The notes beneath the pieces were generated by a model that was given only the letters and a program-made list of their open reading frames with translations, was not told the DNA's origin and made no database searches. This document shows positions 7,699 to 17,494 of a stretch of DNA of 64,000 nucleotides, piece after piece. A program made the translations under genes and the position numbers. How positions within the stretch are numbered: the first letter of the stretch is position 1; each line of letters starts with the position of its first letter. The DNA is taken from contig WRHM01000001.1 in the NCBI GenBank assembly GCA_009783265.1, positions 124,001 to 188,000 of the forward strand, given 5' to 3'. The stretch comes from Oscillospiraceae bacterium. Its GTDB lineage: Bacteria; Bacillota; Clostridia; Oscillospirales; WRJC01.

Positions 7699-10600
7699 AT
7701 GGCAGAAAACTCGAAATTCGGATTGAAGATTGGCGTCGAAGGCGAAAAAGAATTCAAGAACGCTCTCTCGGAAATAAACCAGTCGTTCAAGGTTCTCGGC
7801 AGCGAAATGCAGCTTGTGTCTTCGCAGTTTGACAAAAACGACAAGTCCGTCGAGGCTGTCACCGCCCGGAATAAAGCCCTCAATAAAGAAATCGACACCC
7901 AGAAAGATAAAGTCTCCGTGCTGGAAAAAGCCCTCGCCAACTCCGCCGAGTCGTTCGGCGAAAACGACAAACGGACGCAGAACTGGCAGATACAGCTTAA
8001 CAAGGCGCAGGCTGAACTGAACGGCATGGAGCGGGAACTCGGCGAAAACGAAAAAGCCCTCTCCGGAGTCGGCGGCGAGATGAAGGATACCGGCAAAGAG
8101 GCGGGGAAACTCGGAGACGAATTCGGCGACACGGGCGAAACCGCCGACGAAGCGGGCGGCAAGTTCGAAAAACTCGGCGATGTAGTCAAAGGTATCGGCA
8201 TAGCGGTCGGAGCGGCGATGGCGGCAATCGGCGCGGCTACGGTCGCGGCGGGCAAGGCGCTGTACGATATGGCGAACGACGCGGCTGCCGCGGGCGACCG
8301 CGTAGATAAAGCGTCGCAGAAACTCGGTCTGTCCGCCGAAGCCTATCAGGAATGGGATTATGTCCTGTCACAGAACGGCGCGTCTATCGACAGTCTCGGA
8401 GCGGGCATGAAAACCCTGCAAAAGACGATGGACGGTCTGACCGAGGACGGAGATAAGGCTTCCGAGTCGTTCAAGAAAATCGGCATAAATTTCGACGATA
8501 TAAAAGATAAATCGCCGGAGGAAGCCTTCGATATGACCGTTAAGGCGTTACAGAATATGCCGCCCGGAGCGGAGAAGTCCGCCGCCGCAATGAAACTGCT
8601 CGGAAAACAGGGCATGGAACTCATGCCTCTGCTGAACCAAACCGCCGACAGTACCGACGCTCTGAAACAGAAAGCGAACGACCTCGGCATGGTCATGTCG
8701 GGCGACGCCGTGGGCGCGTCGGCGGCTTTCACCGATTCTATGGACACCCTTCAGCGTACATTTACAGGCATGAAAAACTCAATCGGCGCGGAACTGCTGC
8801 CGGGAATGACGATGGTAATCGACGGGTTTGTCGGCATCATATCTGGGAGCGACGGAGCGGCGGCTTCGATTGAGGAGGGGGTAAAATTCATCATCGCCCA
8901 GATAGGCGAAATGCTGCCTCGAATGCTTGAGTTGTTCACGTCAATCGTGACGGTAATCTCAAGCATCGCACCGGAACTCATATCCGCGCTGATTACGGGC
9001 ATTACGGAAAATATACCCGTGCTTGTCACCGCAGCCGGAGGGCTGATTAACGCTCTGCTGGACAGTATAGTCGCGGCAATACCCGCTCTGACCGGGGCAG
9101 CCGTACAGATAATTGTCATGATAGGCACATCGCTGATTGCGGAAGCTCCGCGTCTGCTTGAAGCCGCCGCCGCGATTGTCAGCAATCTTGCCAAAGGGCT
9201 CGGCAACGCCGTCCCTATCCTGAAACCCATAATGACGGTTATCTCCGGCTTGATGACCGCGTTACAGAAACTCACTCCGTTTATTCTGGCGGCAGCGGCG
9301 GCATTCGGAACGTTTCAGATAGTGATGACAATCGCCAACGCCATCAAAGCGATGACAGCAGCAACCTCCGCGCAGTCAATAGCAACGGCGGCTCACACCG
9401 TGGTAATGACCGTATGGTCAACGGTCACCGGAGTAGCGACAGGGGTGATGGCGGCGTTCAACGCGATGATGGCGGCAAATCCCATCGGGCTTGTCGTGGC
9501 GGCTATTGCCGCTCTGGTCGTGGGAGTGATTGCGCTCATCGGCTGGCTTAACCGCGAGACTGAGGAGCAGAAAGCCCTGAAAAAGAGTACCGAGGATTTG
9601 GTGGAAGCCAACGAAAAACTCATAGAATCCACCAGTGAGAGCGCCGCGGCTTACGAAGATAAAATAAAGGGTATGCAGTACGAAGCGGAGGCAGCCGAAA
9701 GCCTTGCCGACAGGATAGCTGAACTCGCGGCGGTGGAAGATAAATCCACAGAGCAGAAAGAGCGTTTAGCGGCTTATGTCGATATGCTCAACGAAGCTAT
9801 GGGTGAGTCTATCGTCCAGTACGACATGGAAAACGACGCCATGAGCCGTAATGTTGACGAAATCTACAATATCCTCACCGCCCGTCAGGAGGAAGCGAAA
9901 GCCCAAGCCGCCCGCGAACGCGCGGTCGAGATCGCGAAAGAGCAGATGGCGGTTGAGGATCAGTTGGTGCAGATAGAAAAACAGCGCGAGGCTCTGGCTG
10001 AGGCTCTTGCCGACGGTGTATACAAAAAAGGTGAAAAAGACAAAAAGTATAAAGAAGTCGTAGATATGCTGAACAAATCCGAATCGGAACTTGTTGAGCG
10101 TCAGTCCGAGCTTGCGGACAGTTTCGAGAGTACGACGAAAGTAGTGGCGGAGAGCGCGGCGAAACAGGCTGAGGCAAACGCCGCCATCATAGAAAGCGCG
10201 GAGGAAGTCGTGGACGCTATGACCGAGGCGTACAAAACGCAGGAGGAAATAGCGCAGAAACGTGCGGAGGTTGAAAAAGAGTTGACCGACGCGATGATTA
10301 TAGAGGCGAACGCACAGGGACTCACGCTTGACGAGTACAAGAAGAAATTACAGGAAATGCAAAAAGACGAAGAGGAAATCATCAAGCAGCGGGAAAAGAC
10401 CCTCGAAAGCTACACCAAATCCGCCACGGAGATGTTCAAACAAATATCCGAAACTTCTGATGTGAGCGTGACCGAAATGACTACAAACCTTGAGCATAAC
10501 CAGAGAGTCATCGGCGAATGGGCTGAAAACATAGCGGTTCTGGCTGAGATGGGCATTGACGAGGGACTGCTCCAAAAGTTAGAGGACGCGGGACCCGAAT

Positions 10601-11295
10601 CAGCGGGCTTGGTGAAAACGCTGGTGAACTCCTCAGAAGAGGAACTGGAAAAACTGAGCGACACGTTCGCCAACGGCTCGAAAGTGGCGACCGACGCGTT
10701 ACTCACGCAGCTTGGTATGCCGAACGTGACCAACTCCGGCTCAGACATGGTTGACAAAATCGCCGGCGGCGTTGATAACAATAACTCGCTGACGAAATCT
10801 ACGGAAAAACTCATAACGACAGCGAAGTCAACGGCTGCTGATTCCGTCATTAAAAACGATTTCATTTCGGTTGGCGAATCTATCGTGGACGGCGTATGGC
10901 AGGGCTTCTCGAATAAGGAAGCCACATTCAGGAGTCAGGTATTGACGTTTTTCAAAAAAATAGTGGGCGACGTAAAATCAGAATTGGGGATTCAATCGCC
11001 ATCGACTGTATTCGCCGAAGTAGGTAAAAACATGGCTCTGGGCGTTGGCGTCGGTTTCGGCGACCAGATGAATAAAGTTGCCGACGATATGCAGAACGCC
11101 ATACCGATGGATTTGGATATGCCCGATTTTGATATATTCGGCGGAGTGGCTGACAGCCGTAAAAATAGCCCCGGCACAAACGCTCCCGTATATATTTATA
11201 CAACGGTGGAACTTGACAAAAAAGCTGTGGGACACAGCGTAACGCCTGTTGTTTCGCAGGATTTGGCGTTCGCCGCGAGAGGGGGTAGGTTCTGA
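7699..11295 (+). CDS. Tape measure protein
   Basis: 1198 residues, the longest phage gene, which sets tail length. The N-terminus (KFGLKIGVEGEKEFKNALSE) is the common Firmicutes tape measure opening, followed by coiled coil, a Gly/Ala-rich hydrophobic centre (about residues 155-185 and 360-620, with LVVAAIAALVVGVIALIGWL) and a second long coiled coil (about 620-960). DELGIQSPSTVF-like text (SELGIQSPSTVFAEVG) near residue 1090 is the usual C-terminal signature. The ATG at 7699 is preferred because GAAGGGAACGG precedes it; the upstream frame overlaps the divergent promoter. Confidence 0.93.
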   Translation: MAENSKFGLKIGVEGEKEFKNALSEINQSFKVLGSEMQLVSSQFDKNDKSVEAVTARNKALNKEIDTQKDKVSVLEKALANSAESFGENDKRTQNWQIQLNKAQAELNGMERELGENEKALSGVGGEMKDTGKEAGKLGDEFGDTGETADEAGGKFEKLGDVVKGIGIAVGAAMAAIGAATVAAGKALYDMANDAAAAGDRVDKASQKLGLSAEAYQEWDYVLSQNGASIDSLGAGMKTLQKTMDGLTEDGDKASESFKKIGINFDDIKDKSPEEAFDMTVKALQNMPPGAEKSAAAMKLLGKQGMELMPLLNQTADSTDALKQKANDLGMVMSGDAVGASAAFTDSMDTLQRTFTGMKNSIGAELLPGMTMVIDGFVGIISGSDGAAASIEEGVKFIIAQIGEMLPRMLELFTSIVTVISSIAPELISALITGITENIPVLVTAAGGLINALLDSIVAAIPALTGAAVQIIVMIGTSLIAEAPRLLEAAAAIVSNLAKGLGNAVPILKPIMTVISGLMTALQKLTPFILAAAAAFGTFQIVMTIANAIKAMTAATSAQSIATAAHTVVMTVWSTVTGVATGVMAAFNAMMAANPIGLVVAAIAALVVGVIALIGWLNRETEEQKALKKSTEDLVEANEKLIESTSESAAAYEDKIKGMQYEAEAAESLADRIAELAAVEDKSTEQKERLAAYVDMLNEAMGESIVQYDMENDAMSRNVDEIYNILTARQEEAKAQAARERAVEIAKEQMAVEDQLVQIEKQREALAEALADGVYKKGEKDKKYKEVVDMLNKSESELVERQSELADSFESTTKVVAESAAKQAEANAAIIESAEEVVDAMTEAYKTQEEIAQKRAEVEKELTDAMIIEANAQGLTLDEYKKKLQEMQKDEEEIIKQREKTLESYTKSATEMFKQISETSDVSVTEMTTNLEHNQRVIGEWAENIAVLAEMGIDEGLLQKLEDAGPESAGLVKTLVNSSEEELEKLSDTFANGSKVATDALLTQLGMPNVTNSGSDMVDKIAGGVDNNNSLTKSTEKLITTAKSTAADSVIKNDFISVGESIVDGVWQGFSNKEATFRSQVLTFFKKIVGDVKSELGIQSPSTVFAEVGKNMALGVGVGFGDQMNKVADDMQNAIPMDLDMPDFDIFGGVADSRKNSPGTNAPVYIYTTVELDKKAVGHSVTPVVSQDLAFAARGGRF

Positions 11296-11325
11296 AAATT
11301 TATTGTGAATTATGTTATGGAAATA

Positions 11326-11354
11326 TTGATATATGATGGGTTTTGTGGTAATAT
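11326..11354 (+). promoter_or_regulatory. Promoter of the XRE cargo unit
   Basis: TTGATA (11326-11331), 17-base spacer, TAATAT (11349-11354), 85 bases before the XRE start. It lies just after the tape measure stop in a sharp change to AT-rich sequence. Confidence 0.65.
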
Positions 11355-11438
11355 TAAGATCAAGTATTTTAATTAGGCGGTATCTAAAGAAATAATGCAA
11401 TACAAATATTTTGAACACGCCAAGGGAAGTAGGTATGC

Positions 11439-12308
11439 ATGGCACAACCAAAAAACAAACTCGGAAAAAACATAAGAGATTTACGAAAAGCTCATGGCGA
11501 AACGCAAGAAGAACTCGGAAGAGCCATTAATGTTGAACATAACACTATTTCTATGTATGAGAGTGGCGAACGGGAGCCAGCACTACAAACATTACAAGCA
11601 ATAGCATCCCATTATGGTTATCCGTTAGACCAACTTATCAGAGATGATTTTTCAGAATTAGATTTTTCAAAAATTGCTCTTACTTGGGAAAACATAGTGG
11701 CAATGATTGAAGTAATATGCCCTTTATTAGTTTCAGACAAAGCATTGAAAGACCCTCATTTTGCAAAAGGTTACGAATATACACGCAAGATTGTTGATGG
11801 TTTCCAAACCCCTGAAAACGTAGTAATGCGAAGTATATTTGAAAGAGCCATAGAAGAATATTCTGAATCATTAGAGAAGTCAGAAACAATGGAATCCGCT
11901 GTAAATATTCTATGGTTAATTTATATATTATACACATTACTTCCTGATGAACATTCTATAAAAGTGGGAAAAGCTATATTATACGGCAAAGCCTATGGAA
12001 AAGAGTTTGTAAAAAATTATTTTCTTAAGAATAGTGAAAATGTAAATAAAGAAGAGGAAACAAATAAAAAGCTATATGCCCGCGACATGAGTGAATGCAT
12101 ATTAGCGTGTATAGAAATTTTGAAAAGTTCTCCGGAATACAATCATATTGCAGATTATTATTTAGCGCTTAGATATATTATCGGCGTGGTAGATACAGAT
12201 TATGGGCAGGAAATAAATACAATAATCGGAATGGAAATTATGTTGTCTTATTTGTCGCTGGGTAATCCATATGCTTTTGCCTATATAGAAAAAGCACTAT
12301 TTTTATAA
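11439..12308 (+). CDS. XRE-type transcriptional regulator with helical C-terminal domain
   Basis: 289 residues. The N-terminal HTH_3 domain is clear (GKNIRDLRKAHGETQEELGR, recognition helix around NVEHNTISMYESGEREP, then LDQLIRDD). Residues 80-289 are helical and AT-rich with no motif I recognise; they may sense or dimerise. The gene interrupts the tail operon between tape measure and Dit together with two small genes and a terminator. Base composition is clearly lower in GC than the tail genes, a sign of separate origin. Role in lysogeny is possible but the position argues for cargo. Confidence 0.8.
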   Translation: MAQPKNKLGKNIRDLRKAHGETQEELGRAINVEHNTISMYESGEREPALQTLQAIASHYGYPLDQLIRDDFSELDFSKIALTWENIVAMIEVICPLLVSDKALKDPHFAKGYEYTRKIVDGFQTPENVVMRSIFERAIEEYSESLEKSETMESAVNILWLIYILYTLLPDEHSIKVGKAILYGKAYGKEFVKNYFLKNSENVNKEEETNKKLYARDMSECILACIEILKSSPEYNHIADYYLALRYIIGVVDTDYGQEINTIIGMEIMLSYLSLGNPYAFAYIEKALFL

Positions 12309-12320
12309 AAAAACTGTAAT

Positions 12321-12376
12321 TTCACACTTTGTGAACTTCAATCTAAGAATTTTACTCTATAATGGTGCTATATAAT
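12321..12376 (+). promoter_or_regulatory. Inverted repeat and -10 element before the small membrane gene
   Basis: TTCACA-CTT-TGTGAA (12321-12335) is a perfect inverted repeat, followed by TATAAT at 12358-12363 and a second TATAAT at 12371-12376. No good -35 box is seen at correct spacing. The repeat is a plausible binding site for the adjacent XRE protein (inference). Confidence 0.45.
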
Positions 12377-12408
12377 AAAAGCCATATATAAACAGGAGGT
12401 TGAAGAAC

Positions 12409-12807
12409 ATGAGTGAAGAAAACAAGAGACTCTATGATAGAGTTAAAGAAAAAGTCAAGGAACATAAAACCGAAATAATAATCGCAGGCATTACTGTTGC
12501 CACAATAGTGGGAGTTGTATTGCTTACAGAAAACTGGGATGTAATAAAAAAGCAGGTCTTAATAAGCGATGTAAAAAATAGCATTATAAAAAATAAAAGC
12601 ATTCCCTCTTTAACTCCTACACCTATCAATATTAACATCACAAACAATGTGCCTGTTGAGAAACCTGTTGATGTAAGTAAGCATCTTCGAAATCTTCCAA
12701 TGGGGTGGAACGCATCACTTGAGAAAATTAAATCCGCTTTAGAGCATGGATTTACATTGACAGAGAATCAAACATGGGTCGATAATTATACGAAAATGTG
12801 TGCATGA
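12409..12807 (+). CDS. Small single-pass membrane protein, unknown function
   Basis: 132 residues. A charged N-terminus (MSEENKRLYDRVKEKVKEHK) precedes one membrane segment (IIIAGITVATIVGVVLLTE, about 24-43), then a Pro/Asn-rich linker (PTPININITNNVP) and a soluble C-terminal part with LPMGWNASLEKIKSALEHGF. I do not recognise the family. ATG chosen because AACAGGAGG lies eight bases upstream. It is part of the XRE cargo unit. Confidence 0.7.
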   Translation: MSEENKRLYDRVKEKVKEHKTEIIIAGITVATIVGVVLLTENWDVIKKQVLISDVKNSIIKNKSIPSLTPTPININITNNVPVEKPVDVSKHLRNLPMGWNASLEKIKSALEHGFTLTENQTWVDNYTKMCA

Positions 12808-12822
12808 ATTGGAGGGAGAAAT

Positions 12823-13008
12823 ATGGGAAAAAACAAATTACCGGCTGTAGATTTTTGTAAAATTTTAGATGATTTTGGAGAAGAAGCTGCAAGAGATACA
12901 TTGAATGATGTTAATGAAGGAAGGATAAAAGTTGAGACACTCCAAAAGTATTTATACGATAAAAATGAAACCAGAGATGAATATGCCGAAAGAATTAAAA
13001 AAGAGTAA
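12823..13008 (+). CDS. Small acidic protein, unknown function
   Basis: 61 residues, mostly helical and charged (KILDDFGEEAARDTLNDVNE, then ETRDEYAERIKKE). It has a strong GGAGGGAG site and follows the membrane protein gene by 15 bases, so both are co-transcribed. No recognised family. Confidence 0.6.
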   Translation: MGKNKLPAVDFCKILDDFGEEAARDTLNDVNEGRIKVETLQKYLYDKNETRDEYAERIKKE

Positions 13009-13073
13009 GAAAAAGTAATAATTAATTACACAAAATAAACATTTTAGTTAGTACAAAAATTTTATATAAAATC

Positions 13074-13100
13074 AAAGCATCGTTTCGACGGTGCTTTTTT
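13074..13100 (+). terminator. Terminator closing the XRE cargo unit
   Basis: AAAGCATCGT-TTCG-ACGGTGCTTT, a 10-bp stem with one T-G pair and a TTCG loop, followed by a T run. It separates the cargo genes from dit. Confidence 0.85.
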
Positions 13101-13132
13101 CATGCCTATTTATATATTGAGGTAACAAATCT

Positions 13133-13807
13133 ATGAACGTAACTATCAATTCTGAACCGCTTACGCTTTCGGATTATATGGCGACATATCTGAATCATAA
13201 ATATATCCCCTCCGCGCTTGACATAAAGAATTTCTGGGCTGACAAATCCTTAACGCCGTTATACTTCGATACTGAACGGAAATACGACGAGTTGGAAATA
13301 CAAGTCATGTTCAAGGATGCCGCGTTTACCGATATATCGGCGTTCAGCGAAAAGCTGAAGCGGTGCGAAATCCAAATCGACCACGCTTTTACTGCGGACA
13401 GGATATTTGATTGTATATTGAAAAATACGGAACTGGAAAAAGTATCACAAAAAATTTATACCGTGACATATACATTCGATTGTTTTGTTTTCGGCAAAAC
13501 GCATGAAATTACGGTGGGTGATTCAATATTTATTCATAGCTCGAAAGAAACCGAAGCGGTCATAACGATAGAAAACACAACGGCGTCGGTTATTTCTGTC
13601 GCGGGTATTACCGGTTTTACTGTAAAAAATCTCGCCGCCGGTGAGATTATCGTCATTGACGGCATAAAAAAGATCGTGACCGCTAACGGTGTACACGCTT
13701 TTGACCGAGTGGAATTTTTCAGCTTTCCGAGGTTCAAGCCCGGTAATAACGATATAAGAGTCACAGGAAACGCGGAGATAACGATAATGTACAGGGAACG
13801 GTGGTGA
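13133..13807 (+). CDS. Distal tail protein (Dit)
   Basis: 224 residues, in the Dit position between tape measure and Tal. Dit forms the hexameric hub linking tube to tip. The sequence is beta-rich (LEIQVMFKDAAFTDISAF, TVTYTFDCFVFGK) and ends with VTGNAEITIMYRERW, the usual C-terminal strand of Sipho_tail proteins. GAGGTAAC precedes the ATG. Confidence 0.85.
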   Translation: MNVTINSEPLTLSDYMATYLNHKYIPSALDIKNFWADKSLTPLYFDTERKYDELEIQVMFKDAAFTDISAFSEKLKRCEIQIDHAFTADRIFDCILKNTELEKVSQKIYTVTYTFDCFVFGKTHEITVGDSIFIHSSKETEAVITIENTTASVISVAGITGFTVKNLAAGEIIVIDGIKKIVTANGVHAFDRVEFFSFPRFKPGNNDIRVTGNAEITIMYRERW

Positions 13808-13814
13808 TTGAGAC

Positions 13815-16800
13815 TTGGCGATGATTTATCTTAAAAATATAGGCTATCTGGACGATGTGCAGAATTTGCACACCGTTGAGGTCTACAACAACGGCGAATA
13901 TGAATTGAATTTCAACATACCAACCGACCACAAACTTTACCGTAATATCTGCGAAGAAATGGGACTGGTGTACGACGGACAGGACTATGTCATAAAAAGC
14001 ATTGATGAACAAAATGACATAGCGGTTATATCCTGCCGCATTGACATTGACGCATTACAGGCAAACGCCGTGACAAATTACCGTGAGGAAAACCAACACC
14101 TATATACCCTCATGAATTTCGCTCTCACGAGTACAGGCTGGTCGTACATCGGCGCGGACAGGGTTTCCATTCGCCGTACCGTCGAACTTGAGGGCGGCAA
14201 TACCCTCGACCTGCTACGGAAAGCGCAGGAAGTATATAGATGCGTATTCTGGTATGATACGGCGAAAAAGGAAATAACGGTATTTCCGTTGGACGGTTTC
14301 GAGTACAAAGGCGTATATTTTACCGACGAACTAAACACCGGCAAGCCGCTCCTTCGCGGCGACAGTTTCGATTTCTGCACACGCCTTATACCCATCGGTG
14401 CGGAGGGGCTGAAAATCGACGATATAAACGGCGGTAAAAGCTATGTTGAGAACTTCGGCTATTCGTCAAAAATCATCACGAAAGTATGGAAAGACGAGCG
14501 TTATACTGACGTGCAGTCACTCAAGGACGACGCTATCGAAAAGTTGAAAGTTCTCTCTAACCCGAACCGCACATATTCGCTGGACGTTATCGACCTCGCT
14601 GCGGTTAATTCCGAATACAGCCATCTTTCTTTTAACGTCGGCGACAAAGTTATGCTCGTTGACCGCAGCCGTAATGTCAAAGTCGAACATCAGGTTGCGC
14701 GGCTTATCACATACCCCGACAACCCGCAGAATAACAAAGCGGAATTGTCCGCGACGGCGAAAGGGTTTGAGAGCGTCTTACAAAATCTGACCGGAATGAT
14801 AGACGGCACAAAAGTCGTAATAGATATACAAGGCAGACGAATATCGCAACTGACACTTGATATAGAGGCATTTACGCTTGAGTTGGCAAACTACTATACA
14901 CGCGGCGAAACCGAGATTTATGTCGGCTCGCAGATAAAAGCCGAAGCATCGCGCATCGATTTAATCGTCAGCGAACAAACGTCGCGGATTAATGACTTAT
15001 CGGGTGAAATCGAAACCGTGGGTCATAATATTTCGGAACTTTCCTTGACTGTCGGCGGTTTCGACACACGCATCACTAATGCTGAAGGTCAGGTCTCCAC
15101 TCTTTCGCAGACCGTAGGCGGTTTTGATATGAGAATAACAAATCTGTATTCGCTCGTGGACGGTTTCGACGCGCAGATTACCGAAGCCAAAGAAGCCGCA
15201 GTATCGTTATCTACGGAAGCGTTCAACGTCACTCTGCAAAATTATTCGACTACCACGCAAATCAATACCGCCATTACCAATCAGGCAAACGCTACGCTGA
15301 CATTGGCGCAGGATAGTTTTTCGGTTTCGTTACAGAGCTATTCGACCACCACGGAAATGAACGGCACAATAAATTCTTCGGCTAATACGGTAAAAACTGA
15401 GTTAAGGTCGGAAATACAACAAAAAATAGACAGCTTGACCTTATCGGTTTCAAACGGCTCAACGAGTTCAACGCTGTCTTTGAAGTCGGGTTCGACAACC
15501 CTGTCAAGCGCAAATATAACTTTTACCGGGTTTGTGACTTTCACGAGTCTGTCATCTGCAGGGCAGACGACGATAAACGGCGGGAATTTAACGACGAACA
15601 GCGTCACAGCCGATAAGATTTATGTCACTACTTTAGCCTCTATCAGTACGGATATCGGAAACGTGACAGCCGGAAGTATTCCCGCAGGCTTAATTGCGTC
15701 GGGAACACTGGCTGACGCAAGATTATCGACAAACGTAGTATTACTGAATAACGCTCAAACAGTAACCGGCAATAAAACCTTTTCAGGTACGACGTCAATC
15801 GGGGCTCTATCTCTTACGGGTATAACTACAATATCGGGGAATATCTCCGCAGGCTCACAGACGGTAACCCCCGAGCAGCTTGGGTATGTGTCCGGCGTTA
15901 CGTCGAATATTCAGACGCAATTAAACGAAAAACAGGCGTCGTTACCGTCAGGCGGCAATTCAGGCAACTGGCTGCGCGGCGATTTGACTTGGCAAACACA
16001 CCCTGCCGCGACTATAACGCAAATTCAATTAAGCAACAGCGTACAAAACTATATTTATACGTCAAACACTATAAACTTTGGTACTTCATCATCAACAAAT
16101 ATTTCAATATCAGGAAACCGTATAACGCCAAACGGGACAAACAGTATCATCGGGACCGGGTCGGCGAGATTCAATGAATCGTATATAGCGAGTATGTACA
16201 CATCGGCTGTATACGGAGGAACAGGCGGAGGTACTTCGTATGGAAATTTGACAATAGCAGCCGGTACGCTGTCATTATACGCAAACAGTATACCCGGCGG
16301 AGGTTTTGTGCTGGGTACGGCTTCATCGAGAGTGGCGACAATTTATGTAAACTTTATTGAAATGGCAAGCACCCTGTCGGGCGGTACAGGCGTCAGTTTG
16401 GGAACATCAACAACGCGAATCGGCAACGGATATTTCACAAATCTTAACGTAACTAATTTTACGGTTTCAAGCCTCGGAACGTCATCGGGTTTTATTGCGA
16501 ACGCCTATGTCACGACGTATAACGGCGGCACTTCCGTAACGGTCGGCACATCAACGACAAGAGTGGCTAACGGGTATTTTACAAATTTGAACGTAACTAC
16601 ACTAACCGTTACGACTATTTCCGGCGTGACGAACCTCGGTTCATCTTCGTCGCGTATCACAAACGGTTATTTTACGTCGCTTTTCGCAACGAACCTTGGC
16701 AGTACCTCTGTTGTCGGAACCGGTCTGTATGTTACGGGCATATTCGGCGGCAATACGACGACCGCTTCAATACGATTAGGCGCGGCGCAACTCGGTTTTT

Positions 16801-16928
16801 ACGGCGTAACTCCGATTTCAAGACAAACCGGGTGGACGAATCTATCAAATACCGCTTGGAGTACAGCTGAAAGAGACAGAATAAACGCTATTACAACATT
16901 TTTACGAACAATAGGATTAACAACATGA
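13815..16928 (+). CDS. Tail-associated protein (Tal) with fibre-like repeats
   Basis: 1037 residues. The N-terminal ~340 residues form the Prophage_tail/minor structural domain (MIYLKNIGYLDDVQNLHTVE, later IGAEGLKIDDINGGKSYVEN and NVGDKVMLVD), which closes the tail tip. A coiled coil follows (about 350-560) with repeats of the type LTVGGFDTRITNAEG and YSTTTQINTAI. The last ~450 residues are Ser/Thr/Gly-rich beta repeats, with three or more copies of a unit like STTRIGNGYFTNLNVT, consistent with a fibre or trimeric stalk. Start is either TTG 13815 (spacing from GGTGG fits) or ATG 13821. Confidence 0.88.
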   Translation: MAMIYLKNIGYLDDVQNLHTVEVYNNGEYELNFNIPTDHKLYRNICEEMGLVYDGQDYVIKSIDEQNDIAVISCRIDIDALQANAVTNYREENQHLYTLMNFALTSTGWSYIGADRVSIRRTVELEGGNTLDLLRKAQEVYRCVFWYDTAKKEITVFPLDGFEYKGVYFTDELNTGKPLLRGDSFDFCTRLIPIGAEGLKIDDINGGKSYVENFGYSSKIITKVWKDERYTDVQSLKDDAIEKLKVLSNPNRTYSLDVIDLAAVNSEYSHLSFNVGDKVMLVDRSRNVKVEHQVARLITYPDNPQNNKAELSATAKGFESVLQNLTGMIDGTKVVIDIQGRRISQLTLDIEAFTLELANYYTRGETEIYVGSQIKAEASRIDLIVSEQTSRINDLSGEIETVGHNISELSLTVGGFDTRITNAEGQVSTLSQTVGGFDMRITNLYSLVDGFDAQITEAKEAAVSLSTEAFNVTLQNYSTTTQINTAITNQANATLTLAQDSFSVSLQSYSTTTEMNGTINSSANTVKTELRSEIQQKIDSLTLSVSNGSTSSTLSLKSGSTTLSSANITFTGFVTFTSLSSAGQTTINGGNLTTNSVTADKIYVTTLASISTDIGNVTAGSIPAGLIASGTLADARLSTNVVLLNNAQTVTGNKTFSGTTSIGALSLTGITTISGNISAGSQTVTPEQLGYVSGVTSNIQTQLNEKQASLPSGGNSGNWLRGDLTWQTHPAATITQIQLSNSVQNYIYTSNTINFGTSSSTNISISGNRITPNGTNSIIGTGSARFNESYIASMYTSAVYGGTGGGTSYGNLTIAAGTLSLYANSIPGGGFVLGTASSRVATIYVNFIEMASTLSGGTGVSLGTSTTRIGNGYFTNLNVTNFTVSSLGTSSGFIANAYVTTYNGGTSVTVGTSTTRVANGYFTNLNVTTLTVTTISGVTNLGSSSSRITNGYFTSLFATNLGSTSVVGTGLYVTGIFGGNTTTASIRLGAAQLGFYGVTPISRQTGWTNLSNTAWSTAERDRINAITTFLRTIGLTT

Positions 16929-17127
16929 TATATGATAAAATACTGCGCGTCTGTTACGCGGTTATAGTAGTCTCGATGCTCGTGTTATAATTGCGTTGTT
17001 TTTGCTGGTCGGTAATCTCGAACAGCAAATAGAGGACTTGTCTCCGACGAGAGAACCAAAACTGATACCCATTCCTCCCGTGGAGGAAAACGATACAAAT
17101 TATATATTTATATATGCGGAGGAAAAT
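16925..17127 (+). pseudogene. Possible frameshifted small membrane protein gene
   Basis: An ATG overlapping the Tal stop (ATGA) opens a 21-codon frame (MIYDKILRVCYAVIVVSMLV) that stops at 16988-16990. The next frame directly continues the hydrophobic stretch (VIIALFLLVGNLEQQIED, then PKLIPIPPVEEND). Restoring one base near 16987 would make one membrane segment with a soluble tail. This is a holin-like size and location only in a loose sense; function unknown. A sequencing error would give the same picture. Confidence 0.45.
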
Positions 17128-17490
17128 ATGAAATTATATGAAATAATCAACGCAACCCCGGCGTTAAATAAACTGGGTAATTCCAACATGAAAATGACGG
17201 AAGCGTACAGACTGCAAAAATTATTAGCCGCGTTGCAGGTAGAAATTGACTTCTACAACAAACATCACATGGAACTGATAGAAGCGAACGGACAGATAAA
17301 AGACGACGGGACATTTACTATTGATAAAGAAAACCAGAGTGATTTTGGGAAATCCATGACCGAGCTTGCTCAGACCGACGTAGAGCCGGCGTTTACACAA
17401 ATGCAAATAGCGATAAGTGAAAACATAGAAATATCGGCGAACGACATCGGGGCTCTGCTGCCGTTCGTGGAATTTACGGAGGAGGAATAA
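17128..17490 (+). CDS. Conserved-looking phage protein, unknown function
   Basis: 120 residues, soluble and acidic (MKLYEIINATPALNKLGNSN; ending DIGALLPFVEFTEEE). The start is set by GCGGAGGAAAAT directly before ATG, although the frame is open further upstream. The pattern of helices and position after Tal suggest a tail-tip accessory or chaperone; no family recognised. Confidence 0.65.
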   Translation: MKLYEIINATPALNKLGNSNMKMTEAYRLQKLLAALQVEIDFYNKHHMELIEANGQIKDDGTFTIDKENQSDFGKSMTELAQTDVEPAFTQMQIAISENIEISANDIGALLPFVEFTEEE

Positions 17491-17494
17491 CCCT

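Noticed and set aside
8751-9275. Long minus-strand open frames under the tape measure gene
   Set aside because: They mirror the repetitive Ala/Gly-rich codons of the tape measure, have low-complexity Ser/Ile text and no ribosome-binding sites.
15400-16928. Diversity-generating retroelement acting on the Tal/fibre repeats
   Set aside because: No reverse transcriptase gene or template repeat is seen in the window; the repeats are simple Ser/Thr/Gly structural units.
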